Positions 24,001 through 33,600 of a DNA stretch of 64,000 nt are shown piece by piece. Numbering within the stretch: the stretch's first letter is position 1; each line of letters begins with the position of its first letter. The notes beneath the pieces were generated by a model. That model saw only the letters and a list, made by a program, of their open reading frames with translations, searched no databases and had not been told where the DNA came from. The translations under genes and the position numbers were made by a program. This DNA comes from Owenia fusiformis (Eukaryota; Annelida; Polychaeta; Sabellida; Oweniidae): the NCBI GenBank assembly GCA_903813345.2, contig CAIIXF020000009.1:12394030-12458029 (forward strand). The letters are read 5' to 3'.

Positions 24001-24073
24001 CACTATCTTTTTCCGCAGTGGATAACGCAATGATCGAAATCACAAAAACGATAGAAATGCGAGTCAAATACAT
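15029..24073 (-). CDS. GABA-B receptor-like ectodomain gene A (12 exons, no 7TM found)
   Basis: The exons, in transcript order, are 23878-24073, 21724-21881, 20783-20932, 20409-20573, 19056-19154, 18773-18838, 17784-18005, 17314-17380, 16743-16903, about 16026-16113, 15822-15914 and 15029-15087. They sum to 1524 nt, a 507-residue product. It has a signal peptide, a charged heptad-rich coiled coil (residues ~22-60), then a type I periplasmic-binding (Venus-flytrap) domain. Diagnostic family segments are ILPGYDFVVDDCY, WKYVGLF, RIFVADVSRSAQPKFLCELY, NCTRKQIDEAREG and AYDAVWAFALALKA. GABA-B receptors are class C GPCRs that need seven helices after this domain; here the frame ends at the linker (GGKPISDGR then a stop). 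The glutamate just before YDA that contacts GABA in GABBR1 appears to be phenylalanine, so GABA binding is doubtful. It could be a secreted binding protein or a truncated relic. Only the exon 10 acceptor is unresolved. Confidence 0.8.
15822..15914 (-). CDS. Gene A exon 11
   Basis: It encodes GDGVTIRGVGKYDAKTDVLS, then ESLIWQFK. The acceptor is TTTTCAG. The donor is AAAG|GTTGGA, weaker than the GTAAGT of gene B; read-through would give a stop about 19 codons on. Confidence 0.78.
16026..16113 (-). CDS. Gene A exon 10 (5' boundary uncertain)
   Basis: It encodes LSFTNNIQGPYTYNANGLRN, then YYVNVGTMRG, the family's G-x-x-x-F/Y-x-x-x-G-x-R strand pair. No AG acceptor lies close upstream in either paralog; a T-rich tract ends directly at the inferred start. 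The donor is AGAG|GTTAGT. Confidence 0.65.
16743..16903 (-). CDS. Gene A exon 9
   Basis: It encodes GAYDAVWAFALALKATFQEE, then GEANAFLRTMDGIEKLYANL. YDAxWAxALAL is the strongest GABA-B signature in the gene. The acceptor is AACAAG and the donor is ACG|GTATTG. Confidence 0.9.
17314..17380 (-). CDS. Gene A exon 8
   Basis: 67 nt encoding SYVDILSDIGEEVPPKKPFV and FAG, ending in phase 1. The next exon continues with GAYDAVW. The acceptor is TTGCAG and the donor is GCAG|GTATGT. Confidence 0.83.
17784..18005 (-). CDS. Gene A exon 7
   Basis: 74 codons, including YKYNLTGVKYILMHK, NCTRKQIDEAREGALQLTLL and EPKHYRSGK. The NCT...EA..G segment is characteristic of GABA-B-type receptors. There are several N-linked glycosylation sequons (NLT, NFT, NCT). 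Confidence 0.87.
18545..18735. repeat. 31-bp tandem repeat in gene A intron 6
   Basis: About six near-identical units built on TTGCTTAATAATAAAAATGC plus ATTACTCTTTT. The equivalent intron of gene B has only a single related unit near 34675, so the expansion is specific to gene A. Confidence 0.85.
18773..18838 (-). CDS. Gene A exon 6
   Basis: 22 codons, LRIFVADVSRSAQPKFLCE preceded by QRD. It matches the family strand (R-I-x-V-x) followed by an FCE-like helix start. 19 of 22 residues are identical to the gene B exon. Confidence 0.85.
19056..19154 (-). CDS. Gene A exon 5
   Basis: It encodes FIEQLKTNLEAMGVEVDAFE, then DWAAIK. The acceptor is TATTTCAG and the donor is AAA|GTATGA. 99 nt, equal to gene B. 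Confidence 0.83.
20409..20573 (-). CDS. Gene A exon 4
   Basis: It encodes NWAASVETLEAPLSTDSLND, then IVERYDWKYVGLFYPD. The W-K-x-V-G-L-F strand is a hallmark of the domain. The usual FRTxPS-type stretch before it is not visible, suggesting a shortened loop. 165 nt in both paralogs. Confidence 0.85.
20783..20932 (-). CDS. Gene A exon 3
   Basis: It encodes SSIEDIDRFVAYYNKIKEQA, then FIIHGKSVVPDLRTFCAAKG. The acceptor is ATTTTAG and the donor is AGT|GTAAGA. It is 150 nt, phase 0 at both ends, as in gene B. Confidence 0.85.
21724..21881 (-). CDS. Gene A exon 2
   Basis: It encodes EIFIGNLIHSITTSWTTRCK, then DPTILPGYDFVVDDCYNTSG. LPGY followed by a D..C segment is the first conserved block of GABA-B-like ligand-binding domains. 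The acceptor is TTTACAG and the donor is GG|GTAAGA. It is 158 nt, the same as in gene B. Confidence 0.85.
21910..22496. mobile_element. CTATCACACCAAA-family element, simple copy
   Basis: A 587-bp element with termini CTATCACACCAAATTAGTTCT and AAGAACTAGTTTGGTGTGATAG. Its interior matches the 1562-1960 centre and right arm of the copy at 1338-2174. It lies in gene A intron 1, is non-coding and is rich in CGTTC motifs. Confidence 0.8.
22497..23877. other. Gene A intron 1 remainder
   Basis: It contains a 30-bp direct duplication (GGAGTGGAATGCCCAGTCGG-like) at about 22945-23010 and otherwise AT-rich sequence. Overlapping small frames on both strands at 22790-23194 come from this repeat and show no family features. 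Confidence 0.45.
23878..24073 (-). CDS. Gene A exon 1: signal peptide and coiled coil
   Basis: It starts MYLTRISIVFVISIIALSTA, a clear signal peptide, followed by an E/K-rich helix with heptad hydrophobics (ADISEEISSLRNEVRELM). The donor is CCAG|GTAAAA. The ATG is supported by the equivalent start in gene B. A coiled coil at this N-terminal site is unlike vertebrate GABA-B receptors, where it is in the cytoplasmic tail. Confidence 0.82.
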
Positions 24074-24165
24074 GCTGATGGGCGACGCGTTCGTGTTTGA
24101 TGTTCTTGTACTTAGTATGAGCTTATTATACTCGGACTAAGATGGATTTTTGCGGAATATATAAA
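24074..24165 (-). promoter_or_regulatory. Putative promoter of gene A
   Basis: The 5' flank is conserved with gene B: a TATA-like TATATATTCC at 24154-24163 (complement), about 80 bases before the ATG, then an AATAAGCTCAT stretch shared by both genes. Conservation between paralogs and the spacing are the only evidence. Confidence 0.45.
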
Positions 24166-25199
24166 TTAGAATTTATATAAAGAAAGTGCCTTGATTGGTT
24201 TCACTTATGGCACGTCACATTTTCGCGAATCGTATATCAAAGCTTCATTCCGTGGTATAGAGTGAGACGGAAAATGCATATCTCTCCTAATTTTGAAAAA
24301 AATACAAATAGTTTAAAAGACAATACAAAACAACACAATACAATGCATGCGCTATCTTATATGGATAGAGAATCATGATTATTGCATATTTAGCCCAGCA
24401 GATCTAGAAAATTCAATTTAATAAAAACTAGAAAAATGCTGATTACGTTCAACGATCATGATTAACACAAACTCATTTTCTGTTGATGTTGGATTACACG
24501 CAATCATTTTTTCATGGTTATTTTACCCAATCATTGAAAGCCCATAATCGTATGTAATGTGGCCAAATTTCGATCAGTCTGAGAACGAGATGGCACTAAA
24601 GTAACATAAATACTTGATTTTAGGACTGAAAACTGAACATTTCTCACAATTGGTAATATAAAGGATGAATTCACCACATACAATAATCCATATAATCTTT
24701 GTCTTTTTTCACAACATTAAAAGAACAACTCTAGTCATGTCAGCTCGAGTCATGTCATGTCAAGTAAGTATTTTTTTTTACTCTGAAGTAACTATTTTGT
24801 TTAATAATATTTAGTCGTAAACTCCAGAGCCGCTGGAAGGACGGCCCCACTAGGGAAGTTTTAAGTGTCTAGAGACTAGTTATAAATTCTGAACTGACGT
24901 AAATCCCTATTCTACAAAAGTATCGAAGCGATTGCAAACTCAAAAGATAAGTTATTAATTTTCTTTTCCCATGGCCTTCAATCAACTCTGCATATGAAAA
25001 GCTCGCGCGGGAAGAGACAACAAATAAAACAGTACGTTAGAGTCTAGATAGTGTTAATGTTTTTTTGCATACACGCTTCCTTTTTAAATTAGGTTACCTT
25101 TTTTCCGATAGCAGTGCAGATAATAGTCGTAGAGTCGCGTTATCGACGCATTGAGTGTGGTGTAATGACCTTCGATAGCAAGTCGCTACTACAGTCTCA
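24166..25199. other. Intergenic region upstream of gene A
   Basis: AT-rich. There is a small duplication of GTCATGTCA at 24735-24765. No gene is recognised. Confidence 0.45.
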
Positions 25200-25204
25200 G
25201 CTGA

Positions 25205-25530
25205 GTGGCCCTTATGGCTCAGGGGTAGAGATTCGAGAACGGAAGGCTCTGGGTTCAATTCCCGCACTGGGTGTTGAATTTAGCACACTCTCTTTCGAGT
25301 CTAGTATATGGCTCGGTACACTACAGCTCCGCGACGGCGTGCCAAGGGGTCGTTACAAATTCATTGACAGAAGACATTCCTCATTGACTGAAAAATTGTC
25401 TCATTGCACCCCCTCCCATGTAAAAAAGTCTTGCTACAGTCTTATCATTGCCATACAAAAAATATGTCAAGTAGCGCTTTTGCACACTGGCAACCTTAGT
25501 AAGGTGTACGGTAGGAGCCGGGGGTAGGAG
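25205..25530 (+). repeat. tRNA-derived SINE-like sequence
   Basis: GCCCTTATGGCTCAGGGGTA resembles a tRNA gene start with an A-box, and GGTTCAATTCCCGC 40 bases on matches a B-box. The cloverleaf is incomplete and the sequence continues into an unrelated ~250-bp body, as expected for a SINE and not for a tRNA gene. The open frame across it (25114-25527) is not considered coding. Confidence 0.45.
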
Positions 25531-26926
25531 TAAGTAATAAGATAATCAAAACCTGGCCGGCGACGTGCAACTTGGCACGTTTGATCAGTCTAGTTTCACG
25601 GCCTTGTCACCTTTATCAAATTAATCTTTGGAGGTATGTTACTCTCGTTAGATTTGCTACGTTGGATATATGTACAAAGCCGGCTTTCAGTTCTTTTAAT
25701 TAATACAACAGAAGCCGGTGGGAAAGAAATTATGGTCTCCCAGGGGTTATGGTCCCCCTTCTTAACGGCCCTTACTGGCCCTGATCAATAATGACGGAAA
25801 GAGGTCACCATATAAATCAATCGAGAGTAGGACCATAATTTGAGAGGACCTCCTACCCCTTTACACCGGCCTTGAGTAGCTATGTTAAGCCGACTTAATT
25901 CTACAAATCTGATTCTAATGCTGGCTTCTGCAATCCGTTAGAAGTCGGCTTTAAGAAATATGTAAAGTCAGTTGCTAAACATCGGCTTTTAAATGCTAGT
26001 TTCTAAAAAGCATGATTAAAAGGTCTTATGAACCCTTATGATGGATTATGGATTCGTACATTTTCAAGGTCGCAACCAGAGTTGACCTCTAAGGTTAGGC
26101 TAACTTTTGTGAAGGTTGTCTCTAATGATAAACATTGACGCAGGAATATTATACGAGGGCCGATCCAGAGGTCCTGATAAAACTGCCAAAAGAGTTTATC
26201 ATTCGATTTGCACAATATTTTTAGAGTAACTGGGTCATTCATTTCCTCATAAGTTATAAAAAATTAGATGTTGGTAACAAATATTTCTAAAATTATGGCT
26301 GCTATGGTAACATCAATAACGCTATATAGCGGGAGAGGCTAATATTTGCGAAGTTTAAACTTAGTTTTCTCTGGAAAAAATGATCAAAACCCCATGACAA
26401 GATTTCTTTATTATACACGTGGCTGTTTTAATAGTAACTACTGTTTATGTCCTATTCTTATAAGTGTGAAACCATTGTAAATCTTGAATGATACAGAAAA
26501 CATGTATGCCTTATGATATATTAGACAAGACATATGAGACACTAAGCTTTCAGTTCAACTACGTAAACCGATGCATGCGCATAAAAAGCGATCGAACAGA
26601 GCCATAGATTCAAACATGTTTGACTAGGACAACACATCATGTCACAAATCTGACATGGTCTATACTATTAGCAGCAACAAGTTAAATATGGAGGTACTAG
26701 GACAGAACGTATTCCTTATCCCCAGATAGTGCTCCCCTTTGTTGTGTTTGAACTTTTAATCAGCCCTAAAGAGGGACCAGAGTGTCTCGTATTTTAAAAA
26801 CATTTGTTGAAATCAAGAATGCTCGACACCTGAGTAGAACTGCAAAATGTGTACAAACAGTGGGTGGATGGATACCAGGGTGTGTTAATGCAGTGTTTTA
26901 ATGCAGAAGGACATTATTTTGAGTCT
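25531..26926. other. Intergenic, minor repeats only
   Basis: An approximately 45-bp segment around 25846-25880 (complement GGTGTAAAGGGGTAGGAGGT) recurs in related form near 21630. Short GCCGGCTTT repeats occur at 25680-25990. No gene is recognised. Confidence 0.4.
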
Positions 26927-27460
26927 ATTCATTGAAGGTCGAAAAGTTTAGATAGATTTGATGAATTTTTGAAAATCGTCATTCCCATGTAAACCAATGT
27001 GAAATGGTGGGTTCGGGGCAAATCGGAAATCAGTATATCTATTCAGTAATAAAAGATTCAGCGAAAAATATTTTTTATATAGAAAATTGAATTGTCTTTT
27101 GTACACTAAGTGTTTAGTTTACTTGATGAATACTTAAGTAACAGAGGTTCAAAGTTATTTTTGAAAATCATTTTCGCTTCCTGTGTTATTTCAATGGGAA
27201 AGTTTTTTTTGAAAAACAATTTTGACTTTAAACCCCTATAACTTTGTTGAACCTGAAGAAACGTATCATTTTTTGTTAAATAAAGTTAGCAAATTCAATT
27301 GCCTACCTACATGTAACTCGTATTTTTTGCAAAGACTCGGATGAATGGGAATTCTGTCATATGACTTGCGACAAACCCGCCATTTCCCATTGGTTAACAT
27401 GAGAATGCCGATTTTCAAAAATTCATCAAATTTATCATCAATTTTCGACCTATTGAATTG
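26927..27460. mobile_element. MITE with ~80-bp TIRs
   Basis: GGTCGAAAA...TTTGATGAATTTTTGAAAATCG at 26937-26980 continues through ACCAATGTGAAATGG and is mirrored by 27370-27455. The centre is AT-rich and non-coding. Confidence 0.7.
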
Positions 27461-27680
27461 AGGAAAAAATTTGGAAAATTTGGAGCTATTGGAAAGTCAA
27501 GTAACGTTTCCATCAATAGTATAAGTTATTTCATCGCAGGTTATCTAAATAAAAAATTCAAAGGTAAAGAGGCTTTAACACGTAGTTCAATGGGTGTGCT
27601 AAGGTTGCCAAACTTATGGAGGGGAGCGTACATTATATGAATTATGTGAATATTTCAGGTGATTTCCTTTACTTAGCCAA

Positions 27681-27776
27681 CTATTATATTCGAACTTATG
27701 ATCGGACATAAGGATGATGTTACTTTATCACTTTGAAGTACATATCATACTTATGTCCGATCAGTTCGAATAATAG
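27681..27776. mobile_element. 96-bp hairpin element
   Basis: CTATTATATTCGAACTTATG and its inverted partner TTCGAATAATAG at 27765-27776, with CGGACATAAG/CTTATGTCCG inside, make an almost complete foldback. Probably a very small MITE. Confidence 0.65.
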
Positions 27777-28205
27777 TAGGGTTTCAAATATTTATAGTAT
27801 GACTTATACGATACCAATGGTAATGCCACCAGGATGAATTGGACCTACTGGCCTTATTATTTATGGATGTTATTTCTGTTTTGAAAAATTCGATATACAT
27901 GTATGATGCATATTTCTTAGTTTTTCAAAGAAATCTACAAATATTTCGTTGCGGTTTTATCTTTACATCGTCACTTCAACCATCGTCATCATTTTTTCAA
28001 ACGAGTAACCCTAAAATATCAAGACGGCATGCTATTCTCATACTTATAGAACTTAATATGACTGTCATTCATCATTTATTAAGCAGTAAAAAAATTAATT
28101 AAAAAACAAAATGTTTCTTCTTTCCCGGTGAATGTCGAGTCTCGCATCATACGAATATAATTTTAGGCGATCTGTTTGCATGGGGTGTTAAATATTGATT
28201 AGGTA

Positions 28206-29269
28206 CAGGGTGTTCCAAAAGTAACAGGACTGGTGCTGGCATTTTGGTAAATATGCACCAATTGTCTTCAAAATTTCACATAATGTACTTTCATGTATCA
28301 TTACTCAAACTGCAAAGTTTTGACAAAATATATGAAACTAGGGGAGAGTTATGGTTGCTATGGTAACATGACATCACAATACCCGGGGCAACATTCCACG
28401 CAGAAAGTTACATTAAGACAGAAATGGACATTAAGCATTTTGTACATCCCATATCAAAGTTGAAATGCAACAACTGGTGGGAATTACATTTGTTTTACAT
28501 AATTTGATATTCCTATGTATCCTCTACTTTGAAAATAGGATCCTATTTGGTCAGTAGAGGAGTAGCACTCTGTATCCATGACTCAAACACAATGGTGAAC
28601 CCATTTAAGGACATGTCACGCATGGTCCATTGAACAACTTGGAGAAGGGCATTCTCATCTTTAAAGATATTACAGCACTGATTAGCATTCCATTCTCCAT
28701 GTTAGTAAAAATTGGATGTTGCATGATCAGAAGATTATGGCGCATGATTTTAGAGCTCAAGACCTAGCTCCTCTATAGCTGCATGGTCTTTAATGGTGAC
28801 CTGCGGGCAGGCACTTTATCAAGGTGGATGACTGGCTTCAAATTGGGTCTTTTCAAAAACACAACCATGAATTGTTCAGACTGTAATTCATAGTGATATT
28901 CCAGGAAATTGATTAAATATTATTATTATTATGAAATAATACTTGAATCTGAGTTTTATAACAACACCTTCACAACAAAGCAATGAATAAAGTAAACAAA
29001 AAATGTTGTATTATAATAGGTGAATTGGATACTTTGTTCAGTAATACAAAAATGTTGTTAGATATCACATTTTCAGGAAAAAGTTGCTCCGGGTATTGTG
29101 ATGTCATGTTACTATAGTAACCACAACACTACCCGCATTTCATCATTTTTTCTGAAACTATACTATTTTAGTTGCAATACTTCAAAGTACAATTTGTAAA
29201 AATTTGAAGACACTTGGTGCAAAATTGACAAAATGCCAGCACCAGTCCTGTTACTTTTGGAACACCCTG
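28206..29269. mobile_element. Tc1/mariner-type element, TA duplication
   Basis: The termini CAGGGTGTTCCAAAAGTAAC and its exact complement at 29250-29269 are flanked by TA at 28204-28205 and 29270-29271. The inverted similarity runs about 80 bp. The interior has no readable transposase. It directly abuts the next element. Confidence 0.85.
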
Positions 29270-29346
29270 TAATTAGAACAAAAATTTCAAGACTTTTTGG
29301 ACAACTCTTTTATTCACGTGATTACCTACATGTGTTTTATCACTTA

Positions 29347-30485
29347 CCCTCTGTATCAAAAGTCTTTTCCTATTGAGAAAACCCTTAAATGACTTTTGTA
29401 TAAGGCAAGTAAACTTAATGAAATTTTCCACGCATAATTTGAGGCATATAATACAACCTCTGTAAAAATTTGGAGACAATTGATTGATTTTTACTCAAAA
29501 TATCACATATAGAACATAGCATATACCAAAAACACCAATGTGACTTTTTCCAAGTTTGTGACGTCAAACTTACCTAAGATTGTCAAACTGACCAAAATCA
29601 GGTTGCTCTGTAAAAGTATGCAGACAAAAGTCTTTATATATAAAATGCTAATTATGAGCAGAATGTGTTATTAAATATACAAAAAATGTACTCTGAATGT
29701 CCTCATACATTTTACTAACAGCCCTGGACCATGTTGTACTCCACTTAACCCTTTCCTGACCAAAATTATTTGAGGAATTCAGAAATATGTTGTCACAATA
29801 AGCACTGCTATCCTTAATATATCAATGTTCGGTGCATTATGATTCAGAATTATTGCAATAAAATGGAAATATGATAGATTCTTTTGAATTAAATACCAAA
29901 AGTACATCAAGAATATTTAGAGGATGGACCCCTGAGAAAATCATATTGACACATTAGTCACAAAATTATACTTATTGATGTCATTGGGCAGGAAAGGGGG
30001 AACTATTTAGGAAATATGGCATAACAATGAACAGTTAGGCAATACTGTTCTAAGACCCAAGTGTAAGGACTTTTGCATTGTTATTATACAGCTTTCAGTG
30101 ACACCTTTATTTTATGAAATATACAACTCTCATGAACAGGATCATTTGTAAAGTCTATAACATAATCTGATTGCTCATTATTAGCATATTATATATAATT
30201 ACCTTTGTCCACTTAGTTTTGCAGAGCAGCCTGACTTTGGTCAGTTTGGCAATCTTAGGTAAGTTTGACGTCACAAACTTGGAAAAAGTCACATCGGTGT
30301 TTTGGGTATATGCTATGTTCTATATGTGATATTTTGAGTAAAAATCAACCAATTGTCTCCAAATTTTCACAGAGGGTGTATTATATGCCTCAAATTATGC
30401 GTGGAAAGTTTCATTAAGTTTACTTGCCTTATACAAAAGTTATTTAAGGGTTTTCTCAATAGGAAAATACTTTTGATACAGAGGG
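29347..30485. mobile_element. TA-flanked element with ~280-bp TIRs
   Basis: CCCTCTGTATCAAAAGT at 29347 and its complement ending at 30485 are flanked by TA (29345-29346, 30486-30487). The arms 29347-29625 and 30210-30485 are close inverted copies that include TTTGTGACGTCAAACTTACC. The frames in the arms are mirror images and are not genes. Confidence 0.85.
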
Positions 30486-30644
30486 TATGTTATTTGATTA
30501 GATTCAATTTTGCATTTAAGTGTCATGCAATTAGAATATTTGATGAGTTACAACATTTCTTTCAGCAACATTTTTAGAAAATGTTTTGTTTTGTCTGGCT
30601 TTTTAAGGCATAATGCCAGCTGCTAGCGATCCATAATCTGCATT

Positions 30645-30676
30645 TTATAGACGTCCATCCAAGACTTGTCCCCCTC
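30645..30676 (-). CDS. Gene B exon 12: linker and stop
   Basis: Acceptor TTCAATTGTAG. It encodes GGGQVLDGRL and then TAA. The acceptor, GG and DGR are shared with gene A; similarity ends there. It is the pre-helix linker of the family with nothing after it. Confidence 0.55.
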
Positions 30677-33600
30677 CTACAATTGAATTAAATGAAACGT
30701 TAACAGTGTGATACAAATCGTATAATTCTAAGAGACTGTTTCAAGGAATACTAGAATGACCCCGCATTGAGAACACCAGAACGTCTTTCCCAGTTAGAAA
30801 ATGTGTACAAGACGAGAACATGATCAAATGCCGAGGGGGGGGGGGCACTGGTCAACTTTTTGTACAGGGGGAGTCGATGATATATTAAATATCTACCCAG
30901 ATCTATGGATTTTTTTCTCTAAAAATTGACCAACATTCAGGGGTTTTCTTCATAAGTAGACCCACTTCCTTAAAGTGACTTTAAGGTAATTTGAAAAAAA
31001 CAAGACCCACTTCCGGCGATTTTTTCTCAAAAACAATACCAAGTTTTAGGATTTTTAAAAAGTAGACCCAGTTCTAGGGATTTGTTTATCAAATTTGACC
31101 CATATCTAGTTTTTTTTCTTCAAAATGGGTACCTTATCTAGCGATTTTCGGTAAAGAATTATTCAAAATGATTTTCAACGCAGACGACATTATTTTTGTA
31201 TTAAAGGCAAGTAAGACCAAAACCACATGACTGTTTGCTATTAAAATAAGAACATAAGGAGCAAATCATCGTACGATTAATAATTTTTAATTTTTTGTTT
31301 TAGCGAACTTGTGGTTTGTAAATTATCATTTTTTTCTGCGCAGTAACTTACAATAAAGCAATTCATATGAAGGTGACACTAAAAAGTACTTACCTTTATA
31401 CCGCCACATCAGAGACTCATCGAATGAGGATAGCACATCAGTTTTTGCATCGTATTTCCCAACGTTCCTAATCGAGACACCATCAGCTGAAAATAAACGA
31501 AACTTCAAATTCTTAAATTGATAGGTTTGACTGTGGTTTGTGGGACCAGCTAATTCACAGGGCTTTCGGGGAATAAGTAAGCTTCTTAAACATATAAATC
31601 ATTCTTGAACTTACCTTCCAATGTACCAACGTAGACATAAAAGTTACGTAATCCAGTAGCGTTGTATGTATAGTGTCCCTGTGTGCCGTTCGTAAAGCGT
31701 AGAATAGAAAATCACAATCATTATTACATAAATCATATTTGCTATTCAGTATAGCTTTGCATTCTTTGATAATAAATATATTTTTAATCATTTTCTGCCA
31801 TTGGATAGATATTTTACTGAATCAGTGTTATGAACACATCATTTATTGTGTACCAGTGTTTTGAACCAGACGCGTTTACAGGGATTTCAATTGTTTTGAT
31901 AAAATGAGGTATAATGTTATTGGAAATTCTCTTGTCTATCGAATAGGAGCATAAATGGAAGCATTAAATGGGCACTTCGGAAATAAGTGTCCTTATTTTT
32001 GTGTAGTTGCCATCATGATAAACCATGACATCTCAAATCTTCTCAGCCCATGTTTCAGGTGAAACAGAAAGATGCTATGAGTATCAGAATGTGTAGTTGC
32101 AGTCAACGTCAAGTTCATATATTCAAACTGTTTAAATAATTGTACTGGCAAAAAAGTTGTAACAATACCGTGACTCCAACAAAGTCAACCGCCATGAGAT
32201 TAGCATATAGTTTCTCTATCCCGTCCTTGGTTCTGAGAAAAGCATTCGCTTCTCCAGGAACTACTCCCTCTGCGTCAAATGTCGCTTTTAGTCCCAGGGC
32301 AAACGCCCACACGGCGTCATAAGCTGCACCTTATTAGCATAAGAATTAAAACCCTTTGTGTTTTGATCATGACAGATTATACTATATAAGTGAAAGTTAG
32401 AGCCATTTTAGTGGGAAATTATGTCCGATACCGATCCGATACTAGGCATTAAAGGCTCAATATTAAACGTATTTTCAATATAAACTGACAGGGTGTCCAA
32501 AAAAACAGGACCGTAAGAAAGTTTAATAACTCGGTCGATTTTGCATATTTTGCCTTGTAATTTCAGAATTATTTTTAGTTCATTCAAATTGAATTTTGTT
32601 GTATATATGACCGGCCGGCCTGAAGTCTTTTTAACGTGTACTGCCAAAGGTGGTAAGATACTCCAAGCCCCGCCAATTTTTATTATTCTGGCTAGCCCCG
32701 AAAGTTATATTTAGCGAGTAATTAACTGTAAATTGACATAATATGAAGATACTTATAACACATACCTGCAAAAACAAATGGCTTTTTAGGTGGTACCACT
32801 TCTCCAATATCAGATAATACATCGACGTATGTCTGCAATTGATCAATATAAGCTGGGTAATCAAAATGGAAGTAAGATGATGGAATGTCAAAACTTTTCA
32901 AAAGAGTCATTGACTCATTTAACGTTATTAGTAGTCATATAGTACAAAGATACCAAATCTTTGACAGATGTGAAATGCAAATTAAAGGCGTTTCGTATCT
33001 TTGATCAGATAAAAAAAGTAAGAATTAGCTTATATAATATTTTCAAACTAAGTAAACTTATGATTTTGCGGATAATTACTTTGCCATTTCTATAATGTTT
33101 GGGTTCAGTCAGATCAGCGTTGCCACCCTCAAAGAAGAACTCGGGTAACAGTGTAATATGGATGGCTCCCTTCCTCGCTTCGTTAATCTGTTCCCTCGTA
33201 CAGTTGGTAGTAGCAATTTGATCGTCTGTGTAATTGTTAAGAGTAGGATTCGCTTTATAAATGAGCATATATTTATCCCCTGTTATGTTGTTTTTGTACA
33301 GCTAAAAAACGAAACATCGACTTTAATACATTGCTTATAGTGTAAAGACATTGTATGCCATTTTATGGGACCTTGTGCAAAATATTTATAATATTTATCA
33401 AGGATATAGTCTGTCAAGAAGTCTTTTCAAGGTTCTTTATTCAAGTTTATAAGCTTACAAAATCACCTACATCTTGCTACTACACACTCTACATACACAC
33501 TGGCTTACATCTCATCCTTAGTTTACACTTATCCATGTCTCTACCTTTTACCTTGCTAATTATTATTAACTAGTACAGTATGCAAAAATTCTAGTACAAA

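Noticed and set aside
25208-25280. Functional tRNA gene
   Set aside because: The A- and B-box-like segments are present, but acceptor and other stems do not pair well and a SINE-like body follows.
26036-26242. 68-codon minus-strand frame as a missing transmembrane exon of gene B
   Set aside because: Composition is charged with no hydrophobic helix and no GABA-B similarity.
29273-30577. Two similar frames beginning MSPNFYRGC/MSPNFHRGC on opposite strands
   Set aside because: They are the two arms of the TA-flanked inverted-repeat element.
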